The notes: generated by a model from the sequence alone, not told the origin. 64,000 nucleotides of DNA from Berberis thunbergii (GCA_003290165.1 QNQO01006953.1:1-64000), one strand, 5' to 3'; positions 1 to 12,154 are shown, counted from the first letter of the stretch. Made by a program: numbers and translations.

Positions 1-248
<248 letters not shown>

Positions 249-475
249 CCATCATGTTTTTTGACTTTTGTCACGAAACAGTCCTCACCTGTGTATTCCA
301 CATGTTAGCATGAATTAAAATTACACTTTGTTTGGTTTGGAATCAACTCTAAACTTGAGTCAGTTCAAGAAATTTTATTCTTAGGAGTTTAGAGACATAG
401 GTTCTTGAAAGTTTACAACTTGCAAATAGTTGCACTGTGTATATGTCATAAGAATTGCAATTTCAAACAAAAATG

Positions 476-1728
476 GGCTATTTAGAAGTTGGCCCTCATT
501 ATATGGTGAAATTATGGTCCGATCACAAGTGCACATTAAAGTTGGTCTTGGTCGTAAATCCGTTATTTGACTCGATCATTTGTCCGTTAAATAAGCACGT
601 GCAAAGCAGGTACATGTGTTCAACTTAAATGCCCTTATTGATGTTGTGACCTCAATAAAAGATCCTAATACATAAGATCATCAATTTGTGATCACCAATG
701 AATCAATGGCCCGTATGAAACCCCCAAATATGAGGTTAAAGATCCTTATTCATCAAAATCTTTTTTTCATTCATCGTCATCCCCAACCACCCACCTCCAC
801 CATCGTCACCACGATCGCCAGGACAACAAACTCATCTCACTCTCTCACAATTTAATGGGAAAATATATGCTATTGCTCTCATTGGTCTTCCCATCTATAA
901 ACTACTTCAAAATAGAGAGAGGAAGAGTAAGAAGAGTGACTTACTGTTATAACCATAGCTTGATTTAAGTCGCAACTCATCAACTATGGGGGACCAATTC
1001 CTTATGATCTGATGTAATTTGTGATTCATCAATAAATATAGCAAACAGAAATGTGTTTTGTTCTCCTTCTGCTCTTGTTCCTCGCAATGTCCTCTTCAAT
1101 CTAAACTCTTGGTGGTGATAATGAAAGGGTTAGAAAGGGAATAGATTTTCATCAATCCTTAGTGGTTCAAGCACTAAATGTGATCTATCCTTCTCTGATT
1201 CTCATTAGTTGTTCTCACATTTTTTAATCATACATGCGTGCTCTCTTTTTGTATCTTTGGGTATTTATTTTGTTTGTGGGTTTGATCATGTTGTACTGAA
1301 TGTGATTTCCTTGTCTAGTTTGATGAATTTGATAATGAATTTTTCTTCATATGAAAACAAATTCAGAGTTGATGGATGAGCTTGGTTAGTATTTGAGGAA
1401 GACGATGGAGGATGTGGTTGGTTAAGGATGTCGAAAAATAAAATAAAAGATATTGACAAAAATGGTTTTGTAAAAATTTGGGGGTTTCGTCTTGGCCATT
1501 GATTCCTGGAGATCACAAGTTGATGATCTCTATGTTGACATCGTTTACTGAGATCACAACATCAATAAGGGTATTATTTATGTCTTAAATATATGCATGT
1601 GCTTATTTAATGGACAAATGGTCAACTTGAGTCAACTAAGGATTTAGGACCAAGACCAACTTTAATGTTCACTTGAAACCTGAGCCTAATTTCACCACAT
1701 GACTAGCAACCAACCTTTAAATATTCCA
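476..1728. mobile_element. Long-TIR element, MULE-like (non-autonomous)
   Basis: The ends at about 480-660 and 1545-1725 are inverted copies of each other over roughly 180 bp. Shared blocks include 'attaaagttggtcttggtc' and 'cccttattgatgttgtga', diverged by scattered substitutions and small indels. Near-identical 9-mers flank it (acaaaaatg at 467-475, acaaaaatt at 1729-1737), as expected for a Mutator-type target-site duplication. No transposase is visible in the roughly 900-bp interior, which has only short ORFs in unrelated frames. Long TIRs plus a 9-bp duplication suggest a MULE-type MITE. Assignment to Mutator is inference; the inverted repeat is directly visible. Confidence 0.6.
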
Positions 1729-2190
1729 ACAAAAATTGATGGAATTATGGAATATGCAGTAGATGCAAGCTGCTAGGATAATTTTATTTAAGATTCCCAT
1801 TTTGGTTTCTAAATTTTAGTTTTGAAACAAAAAACGCAGTCATGATTGTTAAGAACATCCACACAGGAGTTTTATTTTGTTGACCCTGTGGGCCCTATGG
1901 GTCATAGGGTCCAGTTGACTGCAATCCAAGATAAAAAGGGTGAGGTAGGCAATTATTTGGAAACAAATAGTACATCCCTGATTTCTCTCGCTTTTATCCT
2001 TTTCTCCGTGTACAAAGACTTTGTCCCTATGCTCTATCTTCATATTTTCCACATTTGAGAGTGTGTATGCATACTTAAATTTCTCTCTTTATTTATGTTT
2101 CTTCTTCCATACATGAAACTTCCTTTAAACGATTTCCAACTGATGTTTTATTTCCCATCCTTTCAACTACAATGGTCCATATGCACTTAT

Positions 2191-2567
2191 TATGGTTGAA
2201 CAAAAAACTGACCAAACCAACCGAACCAAACGGTTCGAATCGGTTTCGGTTTTAAAAGTTCAAAATTGAAGTAGTTGGTTCGGTTTTCGATTTCTATATG
2301 ATTTTAACCGAACCGACCGAATATATATAATAAATAATATATATTATATAAAAATAATATAATATGTTTAAAATAGTCGGTCGGTTTGGTTTTATTTCGG
2401 TTTTGGTTCGATTTTAGTCGGTTCGGTTCAGTTACGATTTGTATAAATTAGAATCGGTTTGGTTTTATTAATGGTCGGTTCGGTTTGAAATTTTTGAAAC
2501 CGACCAAAGTCGATTCGGTTTACGGTTTAGGTGAAAAATCGAACGGACGGTTCGGTTTTAAACCCTA
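2191..2567. mobile_element. hAT-like MITE, 'GGTTCGG' family, copy 1
   Basis: A 377-bp palindromic element built of GGTTCGG/CCGAACC motifs around an AT-rich core (atatataataaataatatat). It is flanked by a perfect 8-bp direct repeat, gcacttat (2183-2190 and 2568-2575). Eight-base target-site duplications are typical of the hAT superfamily. The outer ends are worn (TATGGTTGAA versus AAACCCTA). A second copy at 28215-28630 shares most of the interior and keeps better ends. It has no coding capacity. Confidence 0.82.
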
Positions 2568-2575
2568 GCACTTAT

Positions 2576-4874
2576 ACAGTGCTATCCATTATCAAAGGAA
2601 TCCAACAAATTCACCCATCAATACTCTTTGTTCCCATATGTCGATTTATTTTGGATTGTATTACTTTTTCATTTTCCATTTTCTACCACAAAATATGAAT
2701 ATATTTCGAAGTACTTTGATTTGATTGCACTATGATCTTGAATGAATAAACATTTTTTAAGGGCAAACATGGTTTTCATTAGATCGTGAAACTGTTAAGT
2801 GCCTCTGTCAAGGTTCGAATATCATTCGCCACAAGTCTACCAAATTCGCTAGCACCCCATAGGCAACCTAAAAATTGAATATAACGCATACAAACAGAGG
2901 AGGGTGTGGGGGGAATAAGAGAAAGACTCTCCAGGCCCGTCCATGTTTTCTTTATAAAAAAAACATAATGTTTAACAAAATGTCATGAGCAATCAATTGA
3001 GAATGTCTTGAAAAGGCTTGAAAAATTATTATAATATTATAAAATAGCAATTGTGTTTTCCCAATGGGTGCAGTTCAACTGGTAGACGTGTGATGGATGG
3101 TATATTACACGTCCAAGGTTTGAAAGTTGCCGAAGACATTTAATGGTTTTGGCATCCAATAAAAATTCTACTCACCCATCCCAAAAAATTAAATATCATG
3201 AATCACTCAAGTAAAACATGATTTTCAAAAATCAGAAATAGTAATACGTGTACAAAGTGTGTTCATGACGAAAAGAAGATAGAAAGATAGAGAAATAGGG
3301 GAACAAAAATTTTGGATTTCATTTTAGGATTTGATCTTAGTATTTGTTGCGACATAATTAAACCAAGTCACCTGTAGTTACATGGTTTGGGATCTTGGAT
3401 TGCAATCAACAGTCCAGATGTCGAGTCTCGTGACTCAGAGAGCCCACATGGTCAACAAAATCGGACTCCCATAGACATTTCCAATTCCAAATTTAGAAAT
3501 CAATAGGGCTTCCCTCATTTTCCATTCAAAGAAAATTTCCAAACTTGGTGTGTATGATTTTTATTTTTCATGGTAAACCACTAAATAGTGGAAGATGGGA
3601 GTGAATATAGAAATTGTGACCTTCCACCACACATCTTCTCCCAAAGAGAAAGAGGGGAGTTCGCATGGAAGTTGTGACCTTCCACCACACATTTTCTCCC
3701 AAAATCATGGGAAACAACTTTCTAAGGAGAGCCTAGAAATTTTTTCCATAAAATAAATAAATAAAACTCAAGAAACATAGTCGTTTTTAACATCATGGGA
3801 TGAACTTTTTTTCCCTTTTACCACTCATCTCCTAATTTAGGGTTTCCTTGGAAAAAAAAATCAAATGCACACCCTTAGGAAACAAAAATTCTAAATTTTG
3901 GATTTGAAGGAAATTGGATGGAAATTCAAAAAGATTTAATAATGTTTTTTTTCCAACTTATTGTACAATTGTTCCAAACTACATTTTGGCTTGGACGAAG
4001 TCCAGCTTTAGCTCTTTCATGGGAAACAAAGTAAGAAAAGTTACCATACCTTAACAACGACGATTTTATGATTTTCACTTTCAAAATCAAATGTGAAAAA
4101 AAATAGGGAAAATCCTGAGATTAACAACTGAGGATGCTATAATTGATTTCGAACCTTTAAATATAGAAGTTTGTGGACTTCACCCAGCCAAAGTTTCATT
4201 TGCCAAGCCATCTTTAATGTTGAAGTTCAGACCTCCCTTAGTTTGCAGGAAAATCTTTGAACAGTATGATTTTCCAATGTAGTGTCTAACATTGATAGCT
4301 TGGGTTTCCAAGTTGAAAAACGACAATTGATGCAAAATTTGGAAAAAAAACCGTGGCATGAGCGTTCCAAGTCGTTTTTCAAATCCAAATTTAAAAATCA
4401 AAAGGGCAAAAACTCGTTTTCCGTCTTAAGGGATATTTTTTAGACCTAAAAACCTAAATTGTCACATATGGGGATGAAGGGAAATCAAGTGGAAATTAAA
4501 AAACTAACAAACAGAGTTTCAAATTTCGTCCCCGTTTGAGGGACCAAGTTTAAACTTCGTAATATTGCAAAAAAAAAAAAAAAAGGCTTTTGCAATGTTC
4601 CAAAACTTTGTTTGTGTCTTGGGACAAAGTTGGGAACATAGTCTACTAAAATTAGGCATCCTCGGCAATTAGGATTGCAACCCTTGTTTCCAAAACAAAA
4701 ATTTGAACCCACAATGGAAATTTTGAAGAGAACAATTAATACAAACATAGTTCAAAATGGTCGAAACCATTCTAAGATTATTCCTACTTTTACTCATAGT
4801 TGAAGATATGATGTCAACCCAAGTACCTATGGAATTACAAGATTATTCCTCAGTCATCATTTTGGACTTGTTAG
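2576..4874. other. Intergenic or intronic AT-rich sequence without recognised genes
   Basis: No supportable gene. It holds a SINE-like piece (3061-3190) and a short tandem duplication of about 60 bp near 3605-3705, in which 'gtgaccttccaccacacat' occurs twice. The ORFs on the minus strand at 4180-4748 are short and match nothing recognisable. If the transporter exons at 5800-6208 belong to a larger gene, this may be part of an upstream intron. Confidence 0.5.
3061..3190 (+). repeat. tRNA-derived SINE-like fragment
   Basis: A box-A-like 'gcagttcaactggta' is followed by a box-B-like 'aaggtttgaaagttgc' and the tail 'ggttttggcatccaataaaaa'. The same tail motif recurs at 37620-37645. This layout (tRNA-like head, unrelated tail) fits a plant SINE. 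No poly(A) tail or target-site duplication was confirmed, so the call is tentative. Confidence 0.4.
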
Positions 4875-5533
4875 GTGGCCACCAAGGAAGCACGAATTTT
4901 TTGGAAAACTTGTTGTAACCCGTGTCCGACACGTATTCGACACTGACACTCGCCTGACATGTGTCGAAACATGTTCAACGTGTCGACAGGTTAGTATAGT
5001 CAACGTATCGGACACACCTCCGACACACCCAAAACTTGTGGTTAGAACACAATCAAGACTCGACAACCAACTTTATTTATTTTTTACTTTTAAGTAGACG
5101 CATATAACAACCTAATTTGAAGGTTATTAATCCATCTAAAGTGAAAAACTTCAATTGTGATGCAAACTAAAGAGAGCAATGAAGCCTATAGGTAGTCTAT
5201 CTTTCTTATTCTCTCCTTTGCTTCTTTTCTCCTCTACTTCTTCTCTACTATACTTTATTTTTTTCTTGCAACATAGTGTCATCTTCTTCTCCACCTTTTA
5301 CATCTTCTCTATGTTTTTTCTTAAATGTTTTTGATTTTCCCTTTTCCAACAAAATTTGTACTTCATTTTCATCTTCATACTTGTTCTTTTTTACTTAAAT
5401 TCATTCTTTATTAGATTATTATTTATGTTCATATGACTTATAATAAAAAAAAAAAAAAGGTTAGACGTGTCGCCGTATCCGGAGTCCTAGTTTGCCCGAC
5501 ATGACACGCGTGTTGTGCATCCTTGGTGACCAC
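4875..5533. mobile_element. TIR element with TGTCGGACACG subterminal repeats, copy 1
   Basis: The ends are imperfect inverted repeats: gtggccaccaaggaagcac on the left and, reversed, gtggtcaccaaggatgcac on the right. Both subterminal regions are rich in GACACG/CGTGTC. The interior is a T/C-rich tract including 'cttgcaacatagtgt'. The same interior and right end occur inverted at 43550-43985 in the potassium-transporter gene, so this is a dispersed family. No clean target-site duplication was found, so the superfamily is unresolved. It is non-coding. Confidence 0.6.
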
Positions 5534-5799
5534 AACTGGAAGTGCCAAACGGATTACCTCTTCTGCTAGATTGAAGACTGGAAATTGCACCCTATAGATG
5601 ACGCAGGTTTATATTACTAAAGTCCCCATGCCCAATATATATTTTTGTATGAATTCTTGTGCATCCCAACTGCCCCAGTGCATATCAATGACATATATTT
5701 AGGCGGCTTACTAGCTAATATACAAAGATGTCTCTTTGGCATTTCTCTCTAGAACAGTCCTTGCTAGTCCAACAGATTTGAACAAATTTGCTGTCACAG

Positions 5800-6208
5800 A
5801 TACCAGTCCTATTCAATGCTGTTGGTGGAATCCTTGTTGGACTTGTTACAGCCCATGCTGGGGGCGTCCGGAAGGTTAGTGAAAATTTTACATAATAGTA
5901 AATATTGAAGACTTGAACTTAAAACCCAAAGCACCTGTTGTGTGGAGGGCGTGAGCTAACAATTCCACGCATACTAGCAGACCATGTTGAGTTTTTTCTA
6001 TTTTTTTGGTTATTGTAAATGTCTGATCCCTCTACTGCCTATACAGGGTTTCGTCATTGTTTCAGCACTACTCGTAACAGCCTTGCTGCAATTTGTTTTC
6101 GATGGAATACCGCCTTCATTCTCTTGTCTATTAGCGTTGCCTTTTGTGATTAGCAGCATTTCCATCTACCAGAAATATCCTTATGTAGTTAAGAAGAAAG
6201 AATCATAA
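5800..6208 (+). CDS. Nucleotide-sugar transporter (CMP-sialic acid transporter-like), last two exons
   Basis: Two coding exons, 5800-5874 and 6047-6208, are joined in phase across a GT-AG intron (donor GTTAGT, acceptor CTATACAG). Together they give 78 residues ending at TAA (6206-6208). Exon one contains NAVGGILVGLVTAHAGGVRK and exon two begins GFVIVSALLVTALLQF. This is the hydrophobic C-terminal part of the drug/metabolite-type nucleotide-sugar transporters, Golgi antiporters that exchange nucleotide sugars for nucleoside monophosphates. The closest remembered relatives are plant CMP-sialic-acid-transporter-like proteins, which end in a KYPY-lysine-rich tail as here (QKYPYVVKKKES). The earlier exons are not recognisable in the 5.8 kb upstream, so they probably lie left of the window beyond a transposon-filled intron. 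The substrate cannot be decided from this fragment. Confidence 0.85.
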
Positions 6209-7190
6209 CTGTGAATGGCTATTATCGAAGGAAACGTAACTTCTTCCCCATTCCCATTCATCTTTCATTTGTGTTATACTGTGAACATTCTTTTAAGAGA
6301 AGGGGGAATATTTGATTATAGTTTTAGGAACTACTGTAACAGTTGATAGTAATTGGACCTTTCTTAGCAGTTAATGAAGATAGAAAATAGATATGCTGCA
6401 TCTGAATGAAAGATCATGTATTTATTTTTCTTCTTTGCTCATTGAATGCGTGCCTCAATTGTAAGTTGCAATTAAGTGAAAGAAAGATGGGCTCGCATTT
6501 GGCTTCTGTATGGCTGTTATATTTTGATGCAAAAATGCTAGGAAATCAGGTTTTTGCAATCATGTTTGCACTTAGAGTGATGTGGCGTGATCTTTAAAGA
6601 ATGATGAAATTTCACAGTTTGTGTATCTCGAGATTGTAAAAAACCTCCTTTTGATGATGCCACGTCATCCTGATTGCAAAACATGATTTCCTAGCTTCAC
6701 TCATTTTGATGTCAGAATTCTTTCACCTAAGCATGACTCATTCATCATTTTCATGACACGTAGGTTTCTTTTATGAGGCATGTGTTTGGAATCTGTTCTT
6801 CGCATTCTAGGCCTACATGTTCTTGCAATTGAGCACTAGAGGTAAGTTAGTGACTATCTAAACAGCAGAGGTTCCACCTGCTTGGCAATTACAAGCACTA
6901 GAGTCCCCACACTTGCCATGTGTGTGCATACTTTTTATTTTTATTTTTCAGTATCACACTTTCATTACAGATAGTATCCATGCATGTCTCAAATATGCGT
7001 GTGTACCACGCGTTAATTTGTGTCTCAAATGTGAATTTGTGTATATTTGTCTCAAATTGTGAAAAATTCATTAATTTTGTACAAAAAAATTAAAATATCA
7101 CTCGGTAATTTGCTGTTTTTTTTAATAAATGTAATTATTATTATTGTTTTGTTTTTTTAAAGTTTTGTAAGACTTTACTAAGACTTATTA
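6209..7190 (+). other. 3' UTR and downstream flank of the sugar-transporter gene
   Basis: AT-rich sequence directly after the stop codon, presumably the 3' UTR for the first few hundred bases. The polyadenylation point cannot be fixed. Small ORFs around 6406-6597 match nothing and are not supported as genes. Confidence 0.4.
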
Positions 7191-7754
7191 CTGTTGGGTC
7201 CATGGTGAAGGTGGCGAAGCCTCCCGAATCATAGCGCGAGGAAATTCTCAAGCAACAATATTGTCCCTAACTTAGGACACCGTTGCGCCTGGGTGTGGAG
7301 TTTTACGAATTGGGCTCTACCGCCCACAAAAGACCTCGTCACTATTGAGTACATGTTCAATCATTTATTAACTTCACATGATGTTGCTCCTTACTTGATG
7401 TGGAATAAAATTTGCTTACTCAACTCGAATCAATATCTCCAACAATTACATTATGTAGCAAGTACCGCATATTAGTCACCATGGCAATGGATAGGTTCAA
7501 GTTTACTACTATTTACACCATTGGTCAGTTATTAGATCTATTGGGTTTATAATTTACAAAATGCTAGATACTTACTTAGATCTAATCTATCTTACAAAAC
7601 ATAATGATGTTTTACTATTCACACAATGGATGCAAAAATGAACAACGACTAAGGCTAAAAGTAGGACAAAAAGTTGATAGTGGAGTCATTTTCAACAATG
7701 ACGTAATTGGCAAATTAGATGCATGTAGAAGGCAATAGAAAATGGCAAAAAATC

Positions 7755-8734
7755 AATTAAGTAAGTGGAATATACATGTAGGGATAGAGAGTTTTGTTCA
7801 TTATTTTAATAAAAATGAAAAATGTTATTAAATTTGGTATTGTTTGAATGCATTTTATTACGATCCTTTCAATAAAACCAATGATCAATACAAGTTCTTA
7901 TTTTAAAATATAAATTGTATTGTTAAAAAAGATTTAATGCATTTCACGCCTTAAGTATTTCAATATTTTTCAAACAAATGATACGGACATCTTAATGCAC
8001 ATTCAAACAAAAGCCCTCGTACTTCCTATTTTGGCGAAAGGGAGAATTCACTCTTGGGGTTTGAATATATTTTCTCCAAATTTTTTTTTCGAGTTTGACA
8101 CTAATGCCACAACCCAATTCCTATCATGCTAACGGCACGAAATGCACTAGTCTATTTTATAAATTTGCTAAGTGTTTTCACTATTCATAAGGATTTGAGA
8201 TAAAAAAATGATTGGAGAAGTTGTTGAGAGTTGAGATTCATTCTCTATAGTGACATGTTGTAATGTGAAATATGTACATGTTCAAAAGAAAAGAAACATA
8301 AAACTTAAAATGAGTATGTGGAATATACATGTGCGGAAAAGAAAGTATTGTGTGTGTGTGTTTTTTTTTTCTCAAAATGAAAACTGTACGTCATAAATAT
8401 TTATATAGTTGTCAGATTTTAGTAACTGGATATCGTTGAAATGCATTTTCAAAATTTTTCTAATAAAACCAAGGATCAATACAAACGCTTAAAATTTTCA
8501 AATATGTACTAACTATTAGAAACAGTTTGATGCATTTTATGGCTTAACTACTTTAAATATTTTTTGCCGAACGAAACGGGTATCTTAATGCTCATTTAAA
8601 CAAAAATGATGTCAGAGTTCGGGGTGTACTCACTCCCGATGTTTGAAAATGTTTTTTTCCTCAAGTTTGATTCTAATGCCACAATTTCGTATCTATCATG
8701 CCAACGACACAAATAATACACTAGTCTATTTAAC
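7755..8734. repeat. Divergent tandem duplication, about 550-bp unit
   Basis: The block 7755-8162 is repeated in direct orientation at 8305-8734. Shared landmarks occur in the same order: 'gtggaatatacatgt', 'gaatgcatttt/gaaatgcatttt', 'aataaaaccaa.gatcaatacaa', 'catcttaatgc.cat', 'ctaatgccacaa', and 'cactagtctattt'. The copies differ by many substitutions and indels, so the duplication is old. No coding capacity or terminal structure is visible. Confidence 0.75.
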
Positions 8735-9235
8735 AATTCATATCCCTATGTGTGATCACCCGGTTGAGAGTTTTTGATTTCCCTTTATAATTGTTCTCAG
8801 ACTCTCACCCCTCTATTGGTATTACCAAATTTACCCCTTGCCTTATTTCCCTTCTTAGAAGGTGTCATACCAGACTCTCTTTCAATTTATTGATTCTCTT
8901 TGTGTTTTTGTTTTGCAAATCTTGGGCGAAGTGCTTTCCAGCCTCTCCATATTCACTATTCTTCTCCCAGCTCATCCTACTGATTAATTTCACTCATCCT
9001 TTCTATCCTTAATTAGCCGTCGGAGCCCGTCAAATCAACCATTTTCACTATGAACCCTCACAATTCGTGATCTCTTACCACCCGATACATATATGATCTT
9101 CGCCATTACTCCTGGAGATCTCATCATTATGACCATGGTAGCATAATGAACTATGTGGCATTTATCATTGCAGTTTCAAGTGCAAGTCCCTTCATCCATG
9201 TTTTCCAAGCTCATTACTGTTTTAGTTCCCTTCAA

Positions 9236-9742
9236 ATGGATTCAACAGGTCAACATAACAATCCTATACCTACTATAACTCTTAATCCTCAACCTAACCC
9301 AATTCACTCACCTTTACTAACACAAAAACCAAATTCCATTTCCTTCAATCCCCTTATACTCTTCCACAACATGCTCCATCCTCCAAACTAATGGCCCCAC
9401 CTGTCAAGACCCCTCTTCCAAACCTAATTCTAGCTTACCTGCTTTCTGCTCATATGGAACAACTGATCCATAACCTGGAATCCTAACTGGAGAGGAATCT
9501 TACTATCCCAACCCCACCATTTGTTGTCAGGGATGTGAGTCTCTCGGATGATTTTGAGCTACTTGCATGGCGAAATACTTTCATAACCAACACCTCAGTA
9601 AGGAGGTATTTGCTTTTCGGATGGCTCTGCAATGGGGGAATGTATAACCCTTTACATGTGGAAAACTTGCCAAACGTGTAAGACACGAGCAATAGATACT
9701 ATTATGTATAATTTACAAATAAAGCAAATTTGGTGAGGAATT
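9236..9742 (+). pseudogene. LINE ORF1 remnant, N-terminal part (DUF4283-like)
   Basis: From an ATG at 9236 an open stretch is rich in Pro, Asn, Thr and Gln (HNNPIPTITLNPQPNP). After stops it passes into sequence resembling the start of a DUF4283 domain (VSLSDDFELLAWRNTF at about 9535-9585, then LSKEVFAFRMALQWGN in another frame). DUF4283 proteins are the ORF1 products of plant L1 LINEs and bind RNA. The piece is cut off at 9742 by the hAT-like element at 9743-11259. Frame changes mean no intact product. Confidence 0.5.
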
Positions 9743-11259
9743 TAGGAGTGGGCACGGTCCGGATCGGTTCCAAATTTGAAGGAACCTAACTCGAATCGTT
9801 TACATTTTAACGGATCCGGTCCGGTCCGGATCCCTTCATTTTGATAATAGGAACCGAACCTAACTCGAACCGTTTAGAACGGTTCGGTTCCACGGTTCCA
9901 AACTTCCAGAAATCGATCATATTCATACAATAAACAGAAAATCGATCATATTCCAGAAATCGATCATATTCATACAAATATACAATAAGAGATCCAATAA
10001 CAGAAAAAATTTGGAACCGATCATATTCATATTCCAGAAATCGATCATATTCCAGAAAATCGATCATATTCCAGAAATCGATCATATTCCAAACGGTTAC
10101 ATGGATGAGGCACTCTTAAATGGTACCAAACAGATGATATTAACTCCCCCGTGATCATACCTTCACAATCAATAACCAAAAAAGAACAATCAAAAGATCA
10201 CAGTCTGTTTTAAATAATCAAATGAAAATAGAGTTCTCAGAGAAAATTGAAATGTTACCTGTTTTGATTTTTCCAGATCAGTCTGTAGAGCAGAGTGACA
10301 GTGCCAAGAGAAAAAAATATCTCAGAGAATGATTTTCCAACTAAAATTGAAATCATCAATGATGAAACCCATTAGCAACAAAATTGAAAAACAACTCGAG
10401 AGAAAATGAGAAGGTTTCGGTTTGTATTACCTTCAATTTGTGTGAGCGAAATACAGAGCTTTGCAATGGAAAGAGCTAATCTTGTATGCTAATTTCAAAA
10501 CTTGGAAACAGCTCAACACACCCCAATGTGAAACCAAATCTTGAATGATGAAGTAACCCTTACAAAGAAAATCAAACAAAGATATGAAAGAAGCCGTAAA
10601 ATTAGTGTAAAGAAAACCAAACAAAGATCTGAAAAGAAGCCGTAAAATCAGTGTAAATACCCCCAAGAAATCGAAACCATACAAATCAGAGGAAACCTCT
10701 ACCCTAGGAATCGAATTCAGCAGAGAGAGCAAGAGTGAGGCGAGCATAGAGCAATTAGAGAGGCGAGTGCAATCACATACAAAGGAAGAGAGAGGCGAGC
10801 AGCAGAAGGAGAGGCGGCGAGTAGCAGAAAGAGAGCCGAGTAGCAGAGGAGAAGGCGAGTAGCAGAGGAGAATCGAGCGAGCAGCGAGGCGAGTAGCAGA
10901 GGTGGCGAGTAGCAGATGAGAAGGGAGTAGCAGAGGGAGAGGGAGAGGCGAGTACAGGAGAAGGGAGAGGTTGGGACCGTTTTGTTTTGTTTGATTTCCT
11001 TTTCTTTTACAGAGAGTCAGAGAGAGAGAGAGGGGTTTTGGTTTTAGTAAATGTAAAGAAAAAAAAATGTAATTTGAAACAGGTCCAACCCGGACCGTTT
11101 CATTTTAAAAAATTGGAACCGGGACCGGACCGTTTTATAACGGATCCGGACCGATCCGAACCGTACCAAAAAATTCATATATAAAATCCGGACCGTTTAG
11201 AGCAAAACGGTTCGGTTCGGTTTGAACCCGCGGATCCTCGACCCGTTTGCCCACCCCTA
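9743..11259. mobile_element. hAT-like element, 'TAGGGGTGGGCA' family, copy 1
   Basis: The ends are TAGGAGTGGGCA (9743) and TGCCCACCCCTA (to 11259), an inverted pair with one mismatch. Both subterminal zones are packed with GGTCCGGATC/CGGTTCGG motifs. Inside are about nine short units of 'atcgatcatattcc' (9905-10090) and degenerate 'ggcgagtagcagag' units (10800-10950). No transposase is present. The expected 8-bp duplication is not clean (gaggaatt versus gagaggat). The element sits inside LINE ORF1 sequence. A second copy of the family, with quite different contents, spans 31462-34382. Confidence 0.7.
9905..10090. repeat. Short tandem repeats 'ccagaaatcgatcatatt'
   Basis: Units of about 19-20 bp (ccagaaatcgatcatattc and variants with cataca inserts) are repeated many times inside the hAT-like element. 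On the minus strand they give a repetitive IDF/EYDRF string, a by-product of the repeat. Such subterminal repeats often act as transposase-binding sites in hAT elements; that role here is inference. Confidence 0.7.
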
Positions 11260-11873
11260 GAGAGGATACATACCTCAGGGCTGTGGTCCTTGTTTGGACG
11301 TCTAATCTCTATCAAAAAGTGGAAAAGAAGACTTTTTGTCTGTCAACTTCTCCCTAGTGCCATGCTGGGTACACTTTCATGAATTTCCTGTGCAGATTTG
11401 ATTCAAGATATTCAAAATTTTGCTTTGTGCTTTGGTGAATTTATGGAGGCGTATGAAAACTCGCTGTATGATTTAACAATTCCTTTCATAAGATTAAAAG
11501 TATGGCTAGATGTTTCTAAACCTCTCCCCTACAAAATGGAAACCAATATTAGCATGCATCAAAGTCGTACCTTTCTTCTAAAGTTCTGTTATGAGAACAT
11601 TCCTCTATTATGCTTTTGTTGTGGAATGCTCGGACACCCTTTTAAAGTTGTTTGCCCTTTATTCTCATCCGCATCTCACTCTTTCCAGCAATGGAACTCT
11701 GGCTTTAGATCGAAAGGACAGATCTTACCTTTCCAAGGGAGTGCTAGAATCAAGGTGCGAGCTGAAGAACTTTCTGGGATTTAACCCTCCCCAAACAAGA
11801 ACTCTGAAACTAGGTTTACCCAACCTTCTCTTCTTTTTTATGTCGATTCCAATTCGGGGTGGAGTTGGCTTTC
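11260..11873 (+). pseudogene. LINE ORF1 remnant, middle part with CCHC zinc knuckle
   Basis: Resumes the LINE ORF1 after the hAT-like element. A frame with SVNFSLVPCWVHFHEFPVQ (about 11338-11395) matches the conserved 'WV..H..P' block of plant LINE ORF1. An open stretch follows at 11398-11784 with a VWLDVSKPL block and the knuckle CFCCGMLGHPFKVVC. Together these are the DUF4283 C-terminus plus a zf-CCHC_4 type knuckle, which binds nucleic acid. The sequence is interrupted at 11873 by the first Gypsy element. Confidence 0.72.
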
Positions 11874-12152
11874 TGTTAGGATGCCAATCCTATTTAGTAT
11901 TTACTTAAGATTAGAATGTCAATATTCTATTTAGGGAATATTAGCTTGTTTTGAATTAGGAGTTATTGCTTGATTAGAATTAGGTTTGAATTCAATTAGG
12001 AAATATTATTTTTGCTTTCAGTTATAAATACATATGATGTAATAGAGTTTAGGCAAGCAATACAAGTTTTTATTTTAGTTTATTGGTGGCTGATCCCCAA
12101 TCAAAGGATCTAGGTGGTTTGATCTCCAATCAAAAGGTCAAAGTCTCTATTA
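11874..12152 (+). repeat. 5' LTR of Gypsy element I
   Basis: Begins TGTTAGGATGCC and ends CTCTATTA, directly before the initiator-Met primer-binding site. The partner LTR is 16958-17232. The terminal CA expected of an LTR is not present in either copy (TA instead). Confidence 0.88.
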
Positions 12153-12154
12153 TC

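Noticed and set aside
5534..5799. Additional upstream exon of the sugar transporter
   Set aside because: Possible splice acceptors exist, but no frame gives recognisable transporter sequence in phase with the exon at 5800.
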